64,000 bases of DNA from Cadophora sp. MPI-SDFR-AT-0126 (GCA_020747065.1 JAGMVK010000007.1:1054001-1118000), one strand, 5' to 3'. Counted from the first letter of the stretch, positions 11,662 through 25,309 are shown. Notes: generated by a model from the sequence alone, not told the origin. Made by a program: numbers and translations.

Positions 11662-12151
11662 TATAACGTACGGTCGAGCTGGTGTTGCTCGAGAGTGCGA
11701 AGGTTTAGTAGGTTAGTAGGTAGGGACGCTGTTATTAATTAAACTAATAACTGTTATAAGTTACTAAGTATATATAATAATACTATATTTAAGTTAAGTA
11801 TAAGGCTTCTATCTATAATAGGAAATACTATCTAATTATATAAAATCCTTACTATATTAAGATCCCTTAGATCCCTTAAAGTCTTAGATCCTTAGATTCT
11901 TAGATCCCTTTCGTAAATTAAGGATCTAAGGATCTAAGGATCTATCACGTAACCCTAGCTGCAGAAACCTATAGCTAAATCACTGTACCCTAAAATACTA
12001 TTATAAACTATAACTAAGCGACTTGTGTTTCCTAGAAGCCTCTAGGCTTTAGGGAGCTGTGCTCCTAAGAGCTGCCTAGTTCCCAGAAGTGCGCCTACTC
12101 GCAGGATTTCTCCTCCCAGGGCCCCGCGGCCTCTTAGGAGTGTTCGTAACA
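11662..12151 (-). mobile_element. Nested solo LTR, family 2, with TATTA target duplication
   Basis: 490 bp with ends tataacgtacgg and gttcgtaaca, flanked on both sides by TATTA (11657-11661 and 12152-12156). The first G of the expected TG terminus has become A, as RIP would do. On the complementary strand it starts TGTTACGAACACTCC, like the sequence at 21276. The outer 150 bp (about 11990-12150) stay GC-rich. It sits inside the gag-side half of Gypsy copy 1, so it inserted later and then lost its body by LTR-LTR recombination. Confidence 0.85.
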
Positions 12152-14249
12152 TATTAATAAACTTTATATTAAGAAAGAATCTTTATTACTCTTATTAAGT
12201 ATATATCTTTTCTCTTAGAGAGACCTTAAGAAATATAAACTTTACTACTATTAAAAGACTTATAGTTATTAATCCCTTAATTATTATAACTTATACAGAA
12301 ATTATATTACTACTATAAATAATATACTAAAGTATAATATTAGAAATAAAAAACTCTATACTTTTTTATAAAAAACCTAGTAGAAATCCTAAAGTATTAA
12401 TACTATAATATATTAATAAAGAAGCTATAACTCTATTTCTAAATAATAGAGAACTATTAAAGGAACTATAACTAGAGTTTAAGTACTTAATTACTCTTAT
12501 AAACTTAGCTCTATTTAAGCTACCTTTATATAAGGAAAGTATAACTAATAGTTATAACTCCTCTAGTAAATTATAAGCGCGATTATAAGACGATTCTAGA
12601 TCTTCTTTATAATCTTTAGATATAAGAATTTTCTTATAACTCTTTAAGAAGATTATTAATAAACCTCTAAGTATATAAGAACTAATAGATAGATATTATT
12701 ACTCTCTTTTATTATATAACTTTTACTTTTATAGTAAACTCTTTTCTTTCACTTAATAAGATTAAAATCTAGAAATTAATAATTCTACGAAGTTTTATAT
12801 TACTTAAGCTTATTAACTCGCTACTATTAATACTCTAATTATTATTAATAACCTCTCTTTTACCTCTATAATATATAGCTATTAAGAAGTTAGTATAAGT
12901 ACTTCTATAAGTATACTACTTAATAGAAAGTTAAAACTAAAGAGATTTATAATACTTTTATAAGAAATAATAATACGACTTTTAATACTAAGCCCTTACT
13001 CTTATAAGCTATTATACTATCTAAAAAAGTAAGTTATTATATTAAATAAAAAAGATTAAAAGAAGATTAAATATATTATAACTTTTAAAGAATTAGTTTT
13101 ACTTATATCTTTCTTATAAGATAAAATACTAGTTAGCTTTATTATCTTTCTTTTATTAAGGAAGTATTATCGGAAATAATAATAAAAGAAAGTTAGTAAA
13201 GTACTAGCTCTTATATTTCCTTAATAACTCTAGTTTCTAATAATAATTCTCTTCTTACTTAATAATTTACTAATATTAATATTAAGAAGAATAATATCCC
13301 TTAGCTTTAAGTTATATATAAATCTTCTTTTATAGAAGTATCTATTATTAACTCTTCTTTTATTATTATTTCCGATAATACTTCCTTAATAAAAGAAAGA
13401 TAATAAAGCTAACTAGTATTTTATCTTATAATAAATAAGATTATTATAGAATAAAGAAAATAACTTAAAACTTTATATTTATAAAAGCTATAATAAAAGA
13501 ATAATCTATAACTTATAATATATATCTTATAATATAAATACTTAATTCTTATTTTAAAAGTTAATAAGAAATCCTTTTCTTAACTTATAGATAAGTATTT
13601 ATACTTTTAGAATATACTAAAAAGAAAAAAGAACTTCTTAAGTAATTCTATTATTAATTCTAATACTTCTTTATATCTTTTAAAAAAGTATAGCTCTTAA
13701 GCTAAAGACTATACTAATTTACTTTAGAAAATAGCTTAATAAATATATCCTCTTATAGAATTAAGTATAAATACTTCTTTACCTTAGTTTTATACTTTAT
13801 TAATTAAGCTTATAAGAGCTTTAAATATTAGATAAAGAAGTATATATTAAGTAGATATTACTTCGATTAATAGTATAGTTTTTTATCTACTAGCTAAGTA
13901 TAAGGCTATAAATAAGATATTTATAGCTATAATCTAAGAAGTAGATACTTTACTTAAGTAATATTTATAAGAGTAATATAAGACTATTACTATTTCTAAT
14001 TTAGCTATTAAACTAGCTAAGCATTATATAATACTATAGTAATTTATTATATATCTTAATAAGCTAGATATAAAACTAGTAATTCCCTTAGAATATATTA
14101 AATAATCTTATATATTCTCTAAAATAATAAGTAATATACTTCTTTCTTATTACTTATATAATTATAAGATTAAGCTAGAAAGTAAAAGAGAGAAAGCTCT
14201 TAAGTACTTTCTATTATATAAGATATTAGTAAAGGAACTTATAGCTATT

Positions 14250-14720
14250 AAAGAATATATTACTAATAACTTTAATAAGAGATTTATTAACCCTTTTTAA
14301 GTACTATTTACTATCTCTATTCTTTTTATTAAGAAACTAAATAGCTCTTTTTATTTATATATTAACTTCCGAGTATTAAATTCCCTTACTTATAAGGATT
14401 AATACCTTCTCCTATTAATTAATAAGACCTTAGCTTATATTACTAGTACTTATTATTTTATAAAGCTTAATATTTATTAAGTATTCTATAAAATATAAAT
14501 AGACTTAGCTTTAGAAGAGTATATAACCTTTAGGATAAGATATAAAGTATATAAGTATAAAGTTCTCTTATTTAAACTTATTAATACCCTAGTAATATAC
14601 TAGCGCTATATAAATAATATTCTCTTTAATTACTTTAATAATTTCTATATTATATACTTAGATAATATTCTTATATACTCTAAGGACTTCTTAGAGTATT
14701 ATCTTTATATAAAGAAAGTA
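14250..14720 (+). pseudogene. RIPed Gypsy reverse transcriptase core
   Basis: In one frame, interrupted by TAG/TAA, the order of Ty3/Gypsy RT blocks is readable: FIN-P-F, ILFIKK, INFRVLNSLTYKD, IKLNIY-VFYKI and finally YLDNILIYS (canonical YLDDILIYS). The second catalytic Asp is changed to Asn, another G-to-A effect. Confidence 0.85.
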
Positions 14721-17201
14721 TTATAATACTTATAAGATATAAGCTTTTAAGTAGACCTAAAGAAGTATAAGTTTAGAGTTATAAGGACTAAGTACTTAAG
14801 ATTTATTATATTAACTTCTAGCTTAGAAATTAACTTTAAGAAAGTCTTTATAATTACTAAATAAACTTATTCTTCTTTTATTAAAAGTATATAATCTTTT
14901 CTTAGTTTTTATAACTTCTATTAATACTTTATCTATAATTATAGTATTATAGTAAAACCTCTTATTTATCTTACTAAGAATAATATTCTCTTCTACTTTA
15001 CTATAAAGTATAAAGAAGCTTTTAATTACTTTAAATATATACTTACTTTAGCTTTTCTCTTAAAGTATTACTAGTAAGACTTACTTTACTTACTTAAAAC
15101 TAATATAAGTAATAGTATTATTACTAGTATACTTTCTTAAAAGTATAATAAGAACTAGTTCCTTATTACTTTCTTCTTAAAGACTATATTTCCTATAGAG
15201 CTTAATTATATTATTTATAATAAGAAGATACTTACTATTATCTATTTCTTTAAGTATTAGAGAGCTAAGCTTATAAGAGCTCTTTATTAGATTTATATTA
15301 TTATAAACTATAAAGCTTTAAAATACTTTATAACTTCTAAATAATTAAATATTTAATAAGCTTAATAAGTCGAACTTTTAGCTAATTATAATTTTATAAT
15401 TACTTACTACCTTAGAGCTTATAACTCTCTAGCTAACGCTCTCTCTTATAAACTAAATAAGCTAGAATAATAGAATATTAAAAAGAAGATATAGCGCTTA
15501 TAGTAACTCCTCTATTATAATTAAATTAACCTTAGCTTTCTTCTCTAGGAGATTTAGCTAAATAATAATATAACTTAATTAAAGGTAAGTATAAAAGCTA
15601 CTATATCTCTTTTTATATTCTTTATAGTATAATAAGTCCTTAATATTAATTATAATACTTCTTTCCTTAAAGCTCTTTACTAATAAGCTACCTCTAGTTC
15701 CTTAAGTAAGCTAAGTATAGAAAAAGATCTCTTATTATATAAAAATAGACTTTTAGTCTTAGATATTAATTACTTTTATACTTTAATAGTCTAAGAAGTT
15801 TATAATTAAATTATAATAATATACCTTAGTACTAAGAAGACTATCTAACTTCTCTTTTCTTAGTACTAGTAGTATAGTATTAGTAAGATAATAAAGTAAT
15901 ACTACTATAACTATTATATTTACTAATAAATTTAAGTCTCTTAAGATAAGAAACTTAGTTTCTTTTACTTTTTACTTATTTTATCTTACTCTTAGGAATA
16001 TATTATAATAAATTATTACTTATTTAATAAAGATAAATATAGATTTAATAATATACTTATATTTATTTATTATTTTGGTAAATAAGTAATAAGTATCTTC
16101 TACTAAAAAATAATAAATACTTATTAACTTACTTATATATATATCTACTATATATATTAATACTTTAGTATCTCCTTAAGTATTACTTCTAATAGAAGTC
16201 CTTAATTTATATTTAGATTCTAAATAGCTATTTACTAAATTCTAAGTATTAAAAGATAGCTATCTACTACTAATTACTCTTAAATAAATAGCTAGACTAA
16301 AGTATATAACTAATACCTCTAATAAAGACTTCAGCCTTTTATTAGCTACTATTAAGATAACTAGTTTAAGTTCTTACTTATTATAGATTATATATAGATA
16401 ATACTCTTTTATTACTCTTTAGGAAGTCTCTCTCCTTTTAAAGTAGTCTATAGATATACCTCTTATATAAATTAGAATTAGAGAATTAACTTACTAGACT
16501 TAGCTACTCTTACTAATAAGTTAAATACTTAATAAGCTATTAAATATATTATATAATACTTTAAAGTATAATAGATAGCTTAGTTAAACCTCTTAGTAGC
16601 TTAAGCTAGAATAGCTTAGTTATATAATCTCTCTTATTATAAGGTTAACTTTAATAAAAGTAACTTCGTCTAGCTTAATATATATTACTTTAAAATACTC
16701 CGACTTTCTAAGAAACTAGATTTACTTATAAATAAACTATTCTAAGTACTTAAGAAAGTTAGTAACTTATATTATCTAAAATTACTAATAAGTATAAAAG
16801 TCTATAATATTTTTTCTATAAGTAAATTATAAAAAGACCTCTAAGACTTTTTACTAAGGTAGGTTTAAGAGCTACTTTTACTAATTAATATTACTAAAGA
16901 TAATAAATAGAAGTTAAAGGAAGTATTTACTTATTATAAGTAATACTTAATACTCTCTTATTATATTACTTAGCTAAATTATAATATTAATTTAATATAA
17001 TATAATACCTTAGACCTTAAATATACTTTTTATAAAGTTAGAGACTTCTATCTTAATTACTTTAAGTAAGTAAGACTACTTATAAAGCCCTTTAAATAAC
17101 TAAAGACTTAAGAAGATAGTATTAATAATTATAATTACTTTAATAGAGATTAAGAGATAATAGAACACTTAAGGATAAGCTTTTTCCGGAGAGAGGAGTA
17201 A

Positions 17202-17451
17202 TATAATAATAGAGCCTTATAATAGAGCTTTAGAATAGATACTAGATTTCAAGGTAATTTCTATATATTTATCTAAGCGAGCCTAAGCGAGATAAAGCGA
17301 ATCTCTCTATATATTACTTCTCTCTCTCTATACCTTCTTTACTATATAGTTATAGATTCTAAGAAACTTTTATTATTATTATATATCTCTCTATTAATAT
17401 ATAAAGTAGTAGTTATACGTAACCGCTATCTTTCTAGAGCAAGGCGTTACA
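17202..17451 (+). repeat. 3' LTR of Gypsy copy 1
   Basis: 250 bp; the first 9 bases are fully RIP-converted relative to TGTGACGGC, while the last 30 bp (to gcgttaca) are nearly unmutated. Confidence 0.9.
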
Positions 17452-17456
17452 CTTAG

Positions 17457-17938
17457 AATCGATCTCTTAATATATACTTAGTAATATTATAATAAGCTAA
17501 ATATTCCTTATTTAACTAATAGTCAGATATCTTATATTAAATATTATAAGTTATATAAATCCGTATAATAAAGTAAACGTAGAGCTCGCTAATATATATA
17601 AAGTACTAAAGAAGTAAGTATATATATAGATTAGAATAGTCTTCCGGATCCCGGATATATTAATTTATTTTCTAGACTATCTAATCTATAATTTCCGGGG
17701 TATAATATATAGTAAAAAGAAAGAGTAAATTATCTAGATTAATCTCTTCTAAGATTCGGATCTTAGAGAGATAATTAAGTAAATATATAAAGTAAAACTT
17801 ATTCCTATGACTTTTTAGAGGTAGCGTATCCGGTTTATAAGTTCCTAAATCAGTAGGATTAGCTATTATATCTTCTAGTATTATAGTAATAATAAAACTA
17901 ACGATCTTAAGTAGGAAATAGTAAGTTATTTATATATT
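17457..17938. other. AT-rich flank, no gene seen
   Basis: RIP-like composition with a few GC-richer spots (ccggatcccggata near 17645). No LTR or protein similarity was recognised. The AT-rich texture stops sharply at about 17939. Confidence 0.5.
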
Positions 17939-18163
17939 AACAATGCCCTAGGCTTTTCGTGTTCCTTCGGAACAACTGTTGTTCCGCTCCAGGGCAGGTG
18001 TAATCCTAGCAGCAGTCCGTCGGATAACGCGTTAAACACTCTAATAATGCCTATTTACGTTGATGGAGGTGAGATGCCAGCCAGAGCTGCACGGAATCGA
18101 ACAAATGGAGGAGATGATCTGACTCACGACATGCTGGCGTGGTGGTTTGAATGGCATCATTGA
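17939..18163 (+). pseudogene. Truncated coding fragment, C-terminal, unidentified
   Basis: An open frame of 74 codons begins exactly where RIPed DNA ends and runs to TGA at 18161. It reads like real protein, starting NNALGFSCSFGTT and containing PIYVDGG and, at the end, LTHDMLAWWFEWHH. The 5' part is missing, replaced by AT-rich DNA. The terminal WWFEWHH block recalls DAPG-hydrolase (PhlG)-like proteins, but this is a guess from memory. It also contains the inverted repeat GGAACAAC-T-GTTGTTCC. Confidence 0.45.
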
Positions 18164-19074
18164 AAGACTCAATATTGCCAATCAACAGCCACAAGGGCTC
18201 CTTTGATGATCTTCTGGATCTCACCTACAGCTGCTGCTGAAACAAGCCGTACTACAGTTTGGGGTGTGAAGCCACGACCCCGCGGAATCGGCTCGGCTGA
18301 GGAGAGATAACATCTCGGCAGCGCTCGTCCGCTACCTCTCCAAAAGGAGGCTGCCAATGACGGCTAGCTTTTGGCCAATCCCGTACAAAGTTGGCAGCTT
18401 CGGGGGGCCCTCTGTACGTCCGTAAGTTAAAAATCTCTCAATTGCTAGGATCTTAGAGTTTCGGCTTGCATTAAGATTGATCCTCTAGACCTGTTAGGAC
18501 TTTGAGGTTTGATACCGATCGCGCATTGACTAGAAATGTTTCGTAATTCCCAGTCTGTCGTCCTGATCTGAAGATTGAAGATGCCACAGAAACATCTCAT
18601 CGGTGTCCATTTCCACACAGCACAAAAATGAGTTGATAGCAGCCAAAGAGCGTGGACCGACTTTCCAAGGCACGTTAGAAATCTAGAGAGGTATGCTTTG
18701 ACTGGCTTTCAATGGCGTTGAGCTGTGGCGGATTTACTTTCAGACAGGATGGCGTATCAATCTTTTCCTTTTGCGCTGTGCATCTCTCGAGTATTCTGCA
18801 ACAAACAGGGTGAGCTAATAGAACCTCGAAGTTTTATTACTTCTTACTCTATCGGGTTTAAACAAACCCGCGAGGCTCGCAAAAGTCTTTGGGCTTGTAC
18901 GAAAGGACGAAAGTAGATTGCTTCCCCGGACCCAGGGGTTTTGTCAGTCAAGCCACCAACAGAATTATTGTCATCGGACTGGCATTGCTTTTTCCCCCGG
19001 TATCCTGCGTACGAAAGGAGCGCCACAACAAAAGCCCATGCAAGCCACTAGAGGTGTGGTTCCTGCATCAGCAC
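18164..19074. other. Intergenic, no gene seen
   Basis: Normal composition. Short ORFs on both strands show no family features. It includes the upstream region of the PTH11-like gene. Confidence 0.5.
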
Positions 19075-19083
19075 TATATAAAG
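19075..19083 (+). promoter_or_regulatory. TATA box of the PTH11-like gene
   Basis: TATATAAAG lies 53 bp upstream of the start codon at 19136, a suitable position for a core promoter with a short 5' UTR. Confidence 0.6.
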
Positions 19084-19135
19084 GAGCCCTCGCTATCTTC
19101 TTCTCGAACCTTACTATACACGCCAGACTTTCAAC

Positions 19136-20454
19136 ATGTCCTATTCCCAATCCAATCTCATTGCCGTGAGCATCGGGTTTCTGGTCAGTAGCGTAATACT
19201 CGTCTCCTTGAGAACCTACACCAGATTTGTCATCTCCAAGGCTCCTGGTTGGGACGACTTTCTGATGTTACTGAGCCTTGTTTGTAACCCTCAATACCAA
19301 TTGCCGCTCTTTTCACATACTGATAACTGAAGCAGGGTTTTTACATAGTTTTGACAGTATTGATATTTCTCGGATGTAATTCTGGGATTGGCCTGCACCG
19401 CCAAGAGTTGACTCTTGCCAAACAAATTGGCGGTGCAAAGGTTTATAAACTGTTCTCCCCTTTGCTTGACCAGCCGCTAATATTTTCTAAATAGTACGTC
19501 CTATTGTGTCAAGTGATGTACGTCTTTGTCACCAGTACGATCAAAGCCAGCGTTGGAGTTAGCCTTCTCCGCATCCTGCAAGAACGAACATATATCTATC
19601 TAGTCTGGGCAGGCCTGGTAACTGACTTCATCCTCTGCGTTTCCATTAACGCCATGGCCCTTTCAACTTGCACTCCAACATCCTACTTCTGGAACAAGGC
19701 GGACCCTTCAGCGAAAGGGACTTGCAGGGATCCTCGTATTGCCACTAATACGGGATATGCGATGTCTGCTGGAACAGTGTTTCTTGACATATTCTTTGTG
19801 ATTATTCCATACTCGCTGTTATGGAATCTTCAAATGAAGACACGCGTCAAAGTTACTGCAATGTTCATCATGAGTCTGGGAATATTGTAAGTTACGGCTA
19901 ATTGTTATCTTGGCTACTTACTGATAGCTCAGTGCTTCCATTGCCACAATAATTCGGTTGAAATACGTCGTCGGCTTAAGTAACACTACTGATCCTCTCT
20001 GTATGTTGTGCACAAGTGTTTGGGCGTCGATCTCAGGCTCACGCTCCTTTACAGATGCTATCATTGGTATGTTCATATGGTCTGCTGTCGAGGCCGGGAT
20101 GGGTATGGCTGCGGCCTGGTATGTGAATCTTGGCTCTATTCTTCCTTCATTGAGACATGACTAACCCGAAGAACTTCTAGCATCATGACCTTACGCCCAC
20201 TGGCCCGCGAGATGCGTATTTTGAGCTTCTTAAGCTCCAATAACGGAGGTTCCAACGGCAGTACGGCCCATGGCAGGTCGGTGCGGCTTCAGGAATGGCC
20301 AGCGACGTCAAGCTGCGTGGTAGAAGGAAATGCGAAGAATATGGGAACAAGTTACGGAAGTGAGGAGGAGATCTTGGGTACGGGTATTACGAAGAAAACT
20401 GACTTTGCAATCACTGAAGTGCGAGTTGCTGCTTCGAGTGCTTCGAGTGCTTGA
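19136..20454 (+). CDS. PTH11-type rhodopsin-domain integral membrane protein, 6 exons, 348 aa
   Basis: A seven-helix-type membrane protein of the fungal rhodopsin-domain (PTH11-like, GPCR-like) family. Exons are 19136-19279, 19336-19440, 19495-19886, 19933-20000, 20055-20118 and 20181-20454; introns are 46-62 bp; the exon sum is 1047 nt = 349 codons. Family landmarks are visible in order: R-Y-R-like RTYTRF after helix 1, GWDDFLM, GIGLH after helix 2, the long helix region FVTSTIKASVGVSLLRIL, the extracellular CTPTSYFWN and C-R-D cysteines, DIFFVIIPYSLLWNLQM, GLSNTTDPLY, then EAGMGM and TLRPL before a hydrophilic Ser/Gly-rich tail. It lacks an N-terminal CFEM domain. A ligand and pathway cannot be stated. 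The gene looks intact although repeat blocks lie on both sides. Confidence 0.9.
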
Positions 20455-20614
20455 TGATATTTGGGCTGTGAAAATTTGTTTTGTACAACTGTTGATTGAT
20501 TGTTCATTTCATACTACGGATTCAGCCGTCTTGTATTAGCTAACTTAGTGCAATCAGACTGCTTTAGCTTGAAGTACACGAATTCAGCCTAGTAGAACTT
20601 CGAGCAAGCTGAAA

Positions 20615-21150
20615 TTTGTATTGAAACCCAAACTGCTCCGGCTAATAATAGAAAAATCCAGAGCATTCCTACAGTCTGCACGGCACCGAGTGCCCGCAGC
20701 GTATGACTTCGCCCAGCCTAGCCTCCGCCCAAGTCAGCCTACAATACACTGGAATGGTAAACCTATAACAGAAGAAGTGTCAATTCGCCAAGCTGAAGCA
20801 TACGTCAACGTCGCTGTTACAGTCAAAAGACAGCTATTTATCGATACTCTGGTAGCCTTCGTCGTTATCTGTCAACTTTCACTCAGTCTAATAGTTAATA
20901 CGTTGTTTGTTGAGCTGTTGGAGGTGTTATACCCGAATATCAGTTAACTGTTACCCCAGGCCAGCAAAACTATACGCAAATGGATTATAACTGCTTTTGA
21001 AGCCCGGAAAGAGGTGTTAAAGAAGGAACTACGTCAATTCATCAGCAAAATACACTTTTCATTTGATATTTGGCCTTCTCCTAACTATTTGGCTCTAATA
21101 GGCATCGTTGTATATTATGTAGATGTCGCAGGGGTTAATAAATCAGTAAG
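20615..21150 (+). pseudogene. hAT-family transposase fragment
   Basis: One reading frame shows features of hAT transposases of the fungal Restless-like type: QLSLSLIVNTLFVELLEVL, then TIRKWI--AFEARK and KIHFSFDIWPSPNYLALIG, the hallmark block before the catalytic core. A single TAA near 20944-20946, in the context NIS-stop-LLP, fits a C-to-T change of a Gln codon. The N-terminal zinc finger and the catalytic D, D/E residues with the dimerisation domain are absent. The frame ends at a possible donor (gtaagt, 21147) shortly before RIPed DNA. Confidence 0.8.
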
Positions 21151-22301
21151 TCATATTTACTTTAATGTTTTTAGTTAGATGTTAGAAGTGCCCCCTGCAT
21201 CCGGCTCAACTTCACTTAATTATTTCTTATCTGCCACGTAATATTTCTAGGAGATAATTAGATATTCTAATAGCGTGTTACGAACGCTCCTAGGCGACTA
21301 TAGGGCCCTAGGAGGAAAGGTCCTAGGAGCCGGTGTACTCCTAGGAACCGGGTAGTCCCTAGGAGAATAGGCCCCAGGAACTAATAGAATCCTAGGACTT
21401 ACTTATACTATATAATAGTTTAATAGAATAAATAACTAGATAGCTATTAAGCTATAAGATTACGCGACCTAAGGTTATGTAATAAAGGACTACTTAGACT
21501 AATAGATTACTATAAGTCTAGTAATCTTAGTAATTCTATTATCTATAAAGGTTCTATATAAGATTAGTATATCTATTATTAGATAAGAGCTTTATACTTA
21601 ACTTTAAATAATATTCTTACTTAATACTTAGTAATTATCTTTACTTATTTATATAAAATACTTATTTCTTAATTATTAGAAATCTATTATAGTTTTTTAT
21701 ATTTATAATAAGTAAATATTAGATTATTATATTTTAAGTACTTTCTTATTAAAAATATTAATTTATATAAATAATATATCTTTTACTAAAGGATTTTTTT
21801 TATTAAATATAATAACTAAGACTAAGTTAGCTAAAACTATTACTATTAATTTAAAGCCTATACTAAAAATATCTTAGCTTAATTTTTATTAAAAGAATTA
21901 TACTAAACTATAAGTATATTTAATATAAGTTAAGTTCTATATTAGATTTTTTAGTTATTAGTTTATTATAAAAATAAACTAAGTTTTATAAGCTATATTA
22001 TTTTTCTATAAATAAGTATTTAGCTAGATTAAGATATTCTTAAATAATTATATTAGAAACTAGATTATAAAAAAGAAAGTCTTTAATTATATAACTAAAA
22101 AATCCTAGAAAATCTTTCTTAGTTTTAAAGAGCTTAAAGATTATATTAATTAAGTTTTTAGTAATATTAATTAAAAATATATAATTAAGTATAATATTTA
22201 GAACTTTAAATAAATAAAATCTATAACTTTTTATATAATTATTTTATAGTAATTTACTAATTAAACTAGCTAAAATAATAAAGTACTTAAAGCTTAGTAT
22301 T

Positions 22302-22500
22302 ATAAAAAATAAATTAAAAAATAAATTAAAAAATAAATTAAAAAATAAATTAAAAAATAAATTAAAAAATAAATTAAAAAATAAATTAAAAAATAAATTA
22401 AAAAATAAATTAAAAAATAAATTAAAAAATAAATTAAAAAATAAATTAAAAAATAAATTAAACAATAAATTAAACAATAAATTAAAAAATAAATTAAAAA
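22302..22500. repeat. 12-bp minisatellite (AAATAAATTAAA)n
   Basis: About 16 tandem units. On the minus strand it reads as an FFNL tetrapeptide repeat, a false ORF without a plausible gene context. Confidence 0.92.
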
Positions 22501-25309
22501 TAAAGTTATTAATATTATTATTAATTTTAAATTATAATAATTCTAAATATAAGATAAGATACTTTTATATAAATTATATAAAAATAAAATCCTAATAATT
22601 TTTCTTTTTATATAAGTTATTAGATATAAAGATCTAAGATAATATAAAACTAAGTAAATTACTAAACTTAAGAGTAAAATATAAAAAACTACTTATAGTT
22701 AAAATTTAAAGTAAAAAAAATCTTTAATTTCTCTAATTTTAGAAGTAAAAGAAAGCTCTTATAAATAAAGAGAGCTTACTAAAGCTTGAAACTAAGATTA
22801 CCTAAGGTAATACCCTAATTATAAATATATATCTTATTATAATAATAATAATAATAGTAAGTACTAGGATATATCTTCTACTATTAATAATACTATAAGA
22901 AGAATTACTTCTTATATTTTAATAATTCTATAGCTCTATTCCTAAGAGGAATTAAAACTCTTAATTAAGTAAGCTATATATAAGCTTATAAAGAAAAAGA
23001 AATATTTAAAGGTAATTAGAAAAAGAAAGAAAATAATTAGCTTAATTCTCTACTTTCTTTTAGTGATTTCTTTAATTAAATAACTAGAATAATTAAAAAA
23101 ACTTTAAACCTTAAGTCTATTTCTTAAAGAATATAACTTACTATACTATTACTATACTAAGTACTCTTATAATATATTTACTTAAGTAAGAAGTCTATTC
23201 TTTTACTTATAACTTAGCTAATCTTCTCTTTTAAATCTTAGTATTATTATATTTAAAAGCTTATTACTAAGGCTCTTATAGCCTAAAAATAATTAGTTTC
23301 TTAGACTTATCTTAGCTTAATAATAGTATTTCTTTTATATTTAAGTACTAGAGATATATTATAAAAAATAAGCTATTTTCTAACTATAATTATTTCTCTT
23401 CTAAAAAAGTAAAGATAATATATATTTTTAGCTATACTAAAGAAGAAGCTACTTATTACTTAAACTTAATATATTATAGTAAAATAGTATATAATCTATT
23501 AATAGCTAATAAACTTATTACTTACTTAACTAATATTTATAGTAATTTTAATAAAATATAAAATACTTATTATATTTTTTAAATCTTTTATATAAGTAAG
23601 ATAAAGATATTTACTTAATTCTAAATAAAGTTCTTATACTTTATTAATATTAGATAGATCTTAAAGTATAAGTAAATAAAAAAGCTCTTTAAAAAAATCT
23701 TACTTAATTTAATTTATTAGATTATCTTAACTTAATATACTTACTTAGATTTCTTAATCCTTTATTATATATTAATTTATAATAATAATAATAATCGTAA
23801 TCTTTACTAAATAATAAACTACTATTAATTAGTCTCTAAAATAGCTAGAGTACTTACGAAATATATAGCTTTCTTAATAAAATAATATTTTATACTAAAT
23901 ACTAAGCTTATTCTAAAGATACTTTTAATTTTACTTTTATCTTTTTTATTTATAAAGATTATTCTATTTTACTCTTCTTATTTAAGCTTAGTTCTTTTTT
24001 CTAAGAAGACTTATTATAATTATAGAAAAAAAGTTATTTCTACTAAAACTACTTAAACTTTATTAGCTTAATTCTTAGTATTCTTAAAGTAGAAATTACT
24101 TAGATAAAGATTAATCTTATTATTTTAATTAAATTAAATAAATAAAATAAAGAATTAAAAAAAGAATAAGTAATTAAGAAATAAGTTAACTTAAAGAAAG
24201 ACTTCTTTTTAGGCCTTATAATTAATTATACTTATATTAACTTGAATTAGCTTTTAAATAAATAATATTTAAATATTTCTATTATATTTTTATATAATAT
24301 AATTAATTTTTATATATTTATACTACTTAATTCTAAAATAAACTATAATATTATAATTAATACTTCTTTTACTTACTTCCTTAGAAAATACTTTAAATTC
24401 TTTATCTCTCTTTTCTTTTACTTAATTAAAATAACTAAGTTTAATAGGAATAATACTTACTTTATTACTAAGTATATTATACTAAATACTAATATTAAGG
24501 AAAAATACTTCTATTAGATACTCTTTATACTCTTAAACCTTAATAATTATAATATTATTTTTAGCAATATATAATTTATTAAATATAATATTAGTATGAA
24601 TTATTAAAAAAAAGAAATTCTTCGGTTTTTAAGAGAGTATTATACTTATAACTTCTGTAATATTTATATTATAAATTATTCTATCTTTTAATCGTTTTTC
24701 TAAATCTTATCTACTAAAAAGATATAGACTAAAAAGATATATTAATATAAGACTTATTCTTCTATTAAATCTATAATCTAGAATATAAACTTCTCTTAGT
24801 CCTAGAAATTACTCCAATCTTTTACTTTATCTTTATGTTTAAGAAAAGGCTTAGCTTATTATAATTAAAATAAGAGGTAATATAGAAAGTACTTTAGAAT
24901 CTAAATTATAAGAATACTTAAATTACTTTATAAATTACCTTATTTTTCTTAAATATTAGTATTATAAGTATCTTTATTTTTTATATAATACTTCGGAATA
25001 TAAAAATAAGATATTTATTACTAGCTTATATAAGATAGATTATTTAATTACTTTTTTATAAGATTAAGATTATATAATATAAGTACTTTCTAGTATAATA
25101 AACACGAAACTAATTAAGCTTTCTTAATTATTACTAGAATATACTAATAAATTCTCTTATATATTTTTGAAATCTACCTTAGATAAGCTACTATTTTATT
25201 AACTTATAGATTATAAGATTAAGCTTAATAAAGAACTTAACTGTAAGTATAGCTTATTTTATAATATATTTATAATAAAACTAAAAGCTTTAAAGAAATA
25301 TTTCTTTAA

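Larger units (their letters stand above)
8934..17451 (+). mobile_element. Near-complete Ty3/Gypsy retrotransposon, copy 1, RIPed
   Basis: Two 250-bp LTRs (8934-9183 and 17202-17451) in direct orientation bound about 8 kb of internal DNA. The LTRs start TGTAACAGC / tataataat and end gttata / gttaca, differing only by RIP-type changes. A purine-rich tract (ccggagagaggag) precedes the 3' LTR. The Gypsy reverse transcriptase is recognisable near 14250-14720, followed by RNase H and integrase territory to about 16900. A 490-bp solo LTR is nested at 11662-12151. Flanks are tttaa (8929-8933) and cttag (17452-17456), which could be one RIP-diverged 5-bp target duplication. All frames are broken, so it is immobile. 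Confidence 0.9.

Noticed and set aside
22244..22477. ORF with FFNL repeats on the minus strand
   Set aside because: Product of the 12-bp minisatellite in RIPed DNA, without homologous flanks.
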